Source: JAFNAG01 sp963721405
GTDB taxonomy: Bacteria; Acidobacteriota; UBA6911
Direction of reading: 5' to 3'
DNA: 64,000 nucleotides
Assembly (NCBI GenBank): GCA_963721405.1
Contig: CAVRJA010000003.1
Coordinates: 434,001 to 498,000 of the forward strand
Translations under genes and position numbers: made by a program
Shown here: positions 59,851 through 64,000 of the stretch, piece by piece
Layout: each line of letters begins with the position of its first letter
How positions within the stretch are numbered: the stretch's first letter is position 1
The notes under the pieces: generated by a model
The model's input: the letters and a program-made list of their open reading frames with translations, nothing else
Database searches by the model: none
Told to the model about the DNA's origin: nothing

Positions 59851-59886
59851 CAGGAAAGCCCAGGGCTTGCGCCCTGGGCTTTCCTG
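59851..59886. terminator. Bidirectional transcription terminator
   Basis: CAGGAAAGCCCAGGGC and GCCCTGGGCTTTCCTG form a perfect 16-bp stem with a TTGC loop between the convergent ABC permease and GH31 genes. The GAAA/TTTC flanks give short A and T runs on both strands, suiting both directions. Confidence 0.85.
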
Positions 59887-59959
59887 CCGGATCCTTTCAG
59901 GGTCCCATCCCGTCGGCTCCTCATCCTGGCGCCATTGGGAGCACGCACGTACGCCGTCG

Positions 59960-62221
59960 CTATAGCCGCAGGCGAACCGGTTTGCCGTTAAACAGAACGG
60001 CCTGCTTCTGCTGGGAGGTGGCCAGCCGCACTTCGATCCTGCGCGGGCCCTCCAGCAGCCGCGTTCCCTTCTCGAGTTCCAGGTTCAGTTGCCGCGTGGC
60101 GTCGTTCCAGGTACAGCGGATCTTGGTGAAACTTCCCTTCTCGAAATCGAAACTGATCCCGTCGTCCTCATAGAGAACAGACTGCCCGTTATTGCCGGGG
60201 TAGACTACCAGTTCGAGCGGGGCGTCGACCTTTTCGCCCGTGTACTGCTTCACCGGCCCCATGGGAATGATCGAGCCCGCGCTCACGTAAAGAGGCATGG
60301 TGGCGAGATCGACATTGCGGGTGATTTCCTTTCCGCCTTCCACCTTTTCCTGCGTCCAGAAGTCGTACCAGTTTCCACGCGGAAGATACAGCGAACGCGA
60401 AGTGGCCCCCTTTTTCACCACCGGCGCAACCAGGATGTCGCGGCCCCACAGGTATTCATCTCCGCGGGCGACCGCGATTGGGTCATCGGGGTAGCGGAAC
60501 CAGAGCGAACGGATGATCGGCACGCCGGTTTCGCAGGTTTCCCTGACGGCCGAATAGAGATAGGGCATCAACTGGTAGCGCAGTTCGAGATACTTTTTGC
60601 AGACCGGCTCGATCGCCGTATTGTGCAGTTCCTCCGGCGGCGGGTCATATCCCTTGGTCTCGGGAAAACCGACGGTCCCGAGGTTCCAGCCCCATGGGAG
60701 CCGCAGTTTCCAGTTGCGCCCATGGGAGCGGAAAAGGGGATTGAAGGCCGCGAACTGGAACCAGCGTGCGTACAACTCGCCCGTGAATTCAGCCGTGGGG
60801 ACAAATCCACCGATATCCGTGCCCCAGTACGGGATGCCGCTCAGTCCGGTGTTGATGGCGATCGGGATGTGGGTTTCCAGAGTCTCCCACCTCGATTGGA
60901 CGTCGCCGGACCAGAGGAAGGAGGCAAATCGCTGCATGCCGGCAAATCCGTTGCGGTGCAGGGCAAAAATGCGTTCGTTCGGCCGGTACATCTGAGAACC
61001 CTCGAAATACATCCGGTTGCGCGCCAGTCGCGACGGCCCGTCGAGCCCGTCCCCCTGGTCCGGCCACCAGCCGTCCACGCCGAGATCGAAGAGCGGTTTG
61101 TGCACGGGCCAATAGCAGCTCACCTGGCGATCCTCCGGCCAGCGCCCGTCGGCCGTCCTGCCGCTCGGCAGCGGCGGCGCCGTGCACGGGTCCGACACTC
61201 TTCCGGCAACACGCCGCCCTTCCACGACGACGTGCAGCACGACCTTAAAGTGCCCGCCGTGCAGTTCCTGAATCATCTTCTTTGGATCCGGAAACGCTTT
61301 CGGATTCCAGTCGAACTCTCCGTTGTTGGTGTTCCAGCCGTTCGGACAGAAGCCTGTGCCGAGATAGATCATCGTGTCGCAGGGAAGTTTCTTCTCCCGG
61401 AACAGCCTGGCCTCCTGGAGGATTTCTTCCGGCGCGTCAAGCGTGCGGTGAGATTGCTGATAGCCGAATGACCAGAGCGGCGCCATTTCAGGGAAGCCCG
61501 TGAGTTTGGCATACTCGCCCATTACCCTTGCAGGATCCTTTTCACCGATAACGAAGACGTCGAGCGGCAGCGCCGCCTGCGGATCCGGCGGCTGGAACCG
61601 TCCGGCCTCGCCTGTGAGATCGAAAGATCCGAGGGGCTGATGAATGTACATCGCCCAGCCTGCGGCGCCGATGAGCAGCTGAACCGGCACCTTGGCGCCG
61701 TGCGTGGCGAGGTTGTAGCCGCCCTGGCCGCTGCGCATCCGGTCCAACTGGCCGCGCCGGTCAAACTGCGGGCCGCCCTGGCCAAGGCCGAAAACGGGGC
61801 TGTTTCCAAACTGAAAGCCGACATGCCCGGTAACGGCATCCGGCTTCAGTTCCTGGACAAGCCGGCCACTCCGCGCCTCCACGCGAATGGTCAAAGGGTC
61901 CGCCGTGAGTATGACGGTCAGTTCTCCGCATTTTACGCTGCGGGAGCCGGACAGCGTCCGCAGGCTGGCGGCCGGTTTTCCCCAGTCATTCTTGACCAAA
62001 GTTCCTATCGACGTAATCGGCTGCACCTGATTGTCTATGATCGGGGCGATCGTGATCCGCACATTCGCGGCGCTGACAGACGTCAATGCGATCTCCACCG
62101 GACGGCCGGCAATCCGGATCGATGCTTCCTGCGCGCGGGTGATCTGCTGCGCGATCAGCGCGCTCGAACCGATCGCGGCCACGCTTTTCAAGGCTTCTCT
62201 TCGAGTAAGTGGATTTTTCAT
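59960..62221 (-). CDS. Glycoside hydrolase family 31 (alpha-glucosidase/alpha-xylosidase type), Tat-exported
   Basis: A 753-residue enzyme. The N-terminus L-T-R-R-E-A-L-K-S-V is a Tat signal. A beta-sandwich precedes the (beta/alpha)8 barrel. The catalytic nucleophile Asp is in D-G-W-W-P-D (~390) and the acid/base Asp in W-S-G-D-V-Q-S-R-W (~440). The DUF4968/DUF5110-type C-terminal sandwich ends the protein. The specificity loop cannot be read, so starch- or xyloglucan-derived oligosaccharides are possible. The gene lies 190 bp downstream of the TonB receptor gene on the same strand, so uptake and hydrolysis are probably linked. Confidence 0.92.
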   Translation of the reverse strand: MKNPLTRREALKSVAAIGSSALIAQQITRAQEASIRIAGRPVEIALTSVSAANVRITIAPIIDNQVQPITSIGTLVKNDWGKPAASLRTLSGSRSVKCGELTVILTADPLTIRVEARSGRLVQELKPDAVTGHVGFQFGNSPVFGLGQGGPQFDRRGQLDRMRSGQGGYNLATHGAKVPVQLLIGAAGWAMYIHQPLGSFDLTGEAGRFQPPDPQAALPLDVFVIGEKDPARVMGEYAKLTGFPEMAPLWSFGYQQSHRTLDAPEEILQEARLFREKKLPCDTMIYLGTGFCPNGWNTNNGEFDWNPKAFPDPKKMIQELHGGHFKVVLHVVVEGRRVAGRVSDPCTAPPLPSGRTADGRWPEDRQVSCYWPVHKPLFDLGVDGWWPDQGDGLDGPSRLARNRMYFEGSQMYRPNERIFALHRNGFAGMQRFASFLWSGDVQSRWETLETHIPIAINTGLSGIPYWGTDIGGFVPTAEFTGELYARWFQFAAFNPLFRSHGRNWKLRLPWGWNLGTVGFPETKGYDPPPEELHNTAIEPVCKKYLELRYQLMPYLYSAVRETCETGVPIIRSLWFRYPDDPIAVARGDEYLWGRDILVAPVVKKGATSRSLYLPRGNWYDFWTQEKVEGGKEITRNVDLATMPLYVSAGSIIPMGPVKQYTGEKVDAPLELVVYPGNNGQSVLYEDDGISFDFEKGSFTKIRCTWNDATRQLNLELEKGTRLLEGPRRIEVRLATSQQKQAVLFNGKPVRLRL

Positions 62222-62411
62222 AATGAGGACATCCTATACAGAGTTTCGGTTTTGGCCTGTCGGCCGGGGGAGACGATGCACTCGTATTAAGCTTCCAGTC
62301 GTGAAGCAGTCGGCGAGCCGAGATCGGATGAAAAGCGCGACCGGATGCGGCGCCCGGGGGCGCCGGATCCGGTTAAAACTGGAGCCTGGCTCTCGCAAAG
62401 GCTGCTTCCGG
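62222..62411. other. Gap between TonB receptor and GH31 genes
   Basis: About 190 bp, no terminator-like hairpin stands out, so read-through from receptor to GH31 is plausible. Purine-rich sequence before the GH31 ATG (G-G-A-T-G-T region) gives only a weak ribosome site. Confidence 0.4.
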
Positions 62412-64000
62412 CTAGAAACGCAACCGCAGGCTGACCAGGAAAAACCGCGCGGCCTGCGCGCTCAACGTCTTCCCGAAGGTATTGCTGTTCAGGCTCGTTG
62501 AGGGAGAGTTCAGATTCACGCGGTTGAAGAGATTGAATCCCTCGATGCGCAGCGAGAAATTGATGCTCTCGTGGATCGGGAAGTTTTTCGCGAGCGCCAT
62601 GTCCACCCGCGCGAACCCTGGGCCGCGAAACGCGTTTCGCGCCAGATCACCGACTGTGCCGCCGGCGGGCCGCGGGAAGTCCGACACGGAGAAAATGCCG
62701 TTCAGGAACTCTTCCTGGGTGAATCCCTGGCGCTTGATGGACGCAGCAGGCGCGTTCGGCCGGTCGCCCCCGGTATTGTCAGCGTTGAAATCGCCGTTGG
62801 GATAAGAACCGCCGATGGTCACATTCATCGGCGTTCCATCCTCAAGGACGCCGTAGCCCGAGAGCTGCCAGCCTCCGGCAACCCTGCAGACCAACGTGGC
62901 GCAGCCCTTCAGGAACGGAAGCTCCCAGATACCGGAAAACGACATCCGCTGCGGCACGTCGAAGCTGGCCACCGATCGGTCGAGCCAGCGGTTGTTGACG
63001 TCGGAGTAGGAGGTTGTTCCCTGCTCCTCTTCCGCATCGGTCAGCACCTTTCCGTAGGTGTAGTTTGCCTGGAAGGAGAATCCCGAGGAGAAGTGGCGGC
63101 GCACGGCCAGCGTTCCGCCGTGGTAGATCGAGTTGGATGTGGTCTGGGCCATATTGATGCTCGAGAAGCTGGAGTTATAGCCGTTGAACTTGCCGTCCAG
63201 CAGGTCGCCGCTGTAGCGGTTGACGTTGGCGATGTTAACCATGTGGTGGCCCGCCGAGCCGATCCAGCTGACCTCGACGACGAGTCCGGCAGGCAACTGG
63301 CGCTGCACGCCCAGAAACCAGTTGTGGGCATACGGTTGTTTGAAGTCCTGGTCGATGGCTGCGATGGCCACGCGCACTCCGCTGATGCCGTTATGGGAAT
63401 CGAGGCCGAGTTTCAGGCTCGGATCCACGGGATAGCCCAGATACGGTTTCGACGGGTCGCCCAGGGAGTAGGTGAACGACGTGCCGTAATTCAGGCCGAG
63501 CGTTGCCGTCGCGGCCAGCGGCGGATTCGTGCGGTAGGTCGCAGTCTGCACCGTGGCCATGCGGTCGTACGAAAGACCGTAGCCGCCACGGACGACGTTC
63601 CTGGACCGCCCGCCGATGTCCCAGGCGAACCCGAAACGAGGGGCGAAGTTCAGCTTGTCGGCATTCCATCCCCGGGGCGTGACATCGACAACTCCGTTGG
63701 CAAGGCGCTCGGAATAGGTGGCGCCTGTCCCGGGCACCAGATTCCGAAACCGGTCGTGAGTGTCGGTGTAGGGGCCGTAATAGTCGTAGCGCAGACCCAG
63801 GTTGAAGGTGAGGTTCCGCCGCGCCTTCCAATCGTCCTGAACGAAGGCGGCGCCTTCCCAGATGGCCATGTCGGCGCGCGTGGACGTGGGAAGCCCGGTG
63901 CGTGGATCCACCGTCCGGGTCATCTGAATCGGCTCGTCGTCGATGAAGTCCAGGATGCTCGCGAAGGAGTAGACGGGAATGTATGAGGAAGTGTGCCACA
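62412..64000 (-). CDS. Oar-like TonB-dependent receptor, C-terminal part (runs off right edge)
   Basis: About 529 residues of the beta-barrel are in the window. The frame stays open to the edge and reads on to S-F-A-S-I-L-D-F-I-D-D-E-P. Features: R-R-N-L-T-F-N-L-G-L-R-Y-D, S-A-G-H-H-M-V-N, N-Y-T-Y-G-K-V-L-T-D-A-E, E-G-F-N-L-F-N-R-V-N and the terminal F-L-V-S-L-R-L-R-F, the aromatic outer-membrane sorting signal. This is the CarboxypepD_reg/Oar type abundant in Acidobacteriota. The missing N-terminus should hold the plug. Likely to import oligosaccharides for the GH31 enzyme. Confidence 0.92.
   Translation of the reverse strand, partial: WHTSSYIPVYSFASILDFIDDEPIQMTRTVDPRTGLPTSTRADMAIWEGAAFVQDDWKARRNLTFNLGLRYDYYGPYTDTHDRFRNLVPGTGATYSERLANGVVDVTPRGWNADKLNFAPRFGFAWDIGGRSRNVVRGGYGLSYDRMATVQTATYRTNPPLAATATLGLNYGTSFTYSLGDPSKPYLGYPVDPSLKLGLDSHNGISGVRVAIAAIDQDFKQPYAHNWFLGVQRQLPAGLVVEVSWIGSAGHHMVNIANVNRYSGDLLDGKFNGYNSSFSSINMAQTTSNSIYHGGTLAVRRHFSSGFSFQANYTYGKVLTDAEEEQGTTSYSDVNNRWLDRSVASFDVPQRMSFSGIWELPFLKGCATLVCRVAGGWQLSGYGVLEDGTPMNVTIGGSYPNGDFNADNTGGDRPNAPAASIKRQGFTQEEFLNGIFSVSDFPRPAGGTVGDLARNAFRGPGFARVDMALAKNFPIHESINFSLRIEGFNLFNRVNLNSPSTSLNSNTFGKTLSAQAARFFLVSLRLRF

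Noticed and set aside
1..64000. CRISPR arrays and rRNA genes
   Set aside because: No regularly spaced direct repeats of CRISPR type and no rRNA-like sequence were seen.

Overview
The window looks like a chromosomal segment of a soil-type Acidobacteriota bacterium. No rRNA or universal marker gene is present, so this rests on gene content: two ADOP-type ABC permeases (one with its PadR regulator), a Ser/Thr kinase fused to TPRs, an Oar-like TonB receptor, a DUF4440 lipoprotein and many small secreted proteins of unknown function. By eye it is moderately GC-rich, with a more AT-rich island between about 37.5 and 49.8 kb.

Layout. 1-10,033 is ordinary chromosome: a broken ADOP permease, a deazaflavin-type nitroreductase, a PadR regulator with an apparently leaderless promoter and its ADOP permease, a YbaK-type editing protein, a DUF4440 lipoprotein, a TerB/DUF697 protein and a Ser/Thr kinase-TPR protein. 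10,034-32,456 is a 22.4-kb integrated phage-like element in the 3' half of a tRNA-Arg(CCU) gene. It is bounded by a 45-bp perfect direct repeat and carries its own tyrosine integrase. A tightly coupled plus-strand run (XRE regulator, CHC2 primase-like protein, DUF3987 protein, terminase small and large subunits, a 438-residue protein, a 2,190-residue polyvalent protein) fills its centre. No portal, capsid or tail gene is recognisable. Minus-strand genes at its edges include an orphan proteasome-like Ntn-hydrolase and an HNH nuclease.

32.4-35.8 kb holds the intact tRNA-Arg, remnants of an older integrase, an NmrA-family protein, a methyltransferase and an alpha/beta hydrolase cut by an ISL3-family insertion (35,836-37,317) with a clean 8-bp target duplication. 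37.9-49.7 kb is an island of small secreted genes, nearly all on the plus strand and separated by copies of a degenerate GC-rich motif. In its middle, an IS66-family element carrying a DruA-like (DUF4338) gene has inserted into the tyrosine recombinase gene of an IS91-type element.

49.7-64 kb returns to ordinary chromosome: a Mut7-C/endonuclease V fusion, a MITE-like inverted repeat, a membrane protein with its winged-helix regulator, a secreted protein, a putative metalloprotease, a serine hydrolase, an ABC exporter pair, a GH31 glycosidase and, truncated by the right edge, an Oar-like TonB receptor. The receptor and GH31 probably form a carbohydrate-use operon. The window is above all a stacked insertion hotspot: at least four mobile elements, three of which disrupted or used identifiable target genes.
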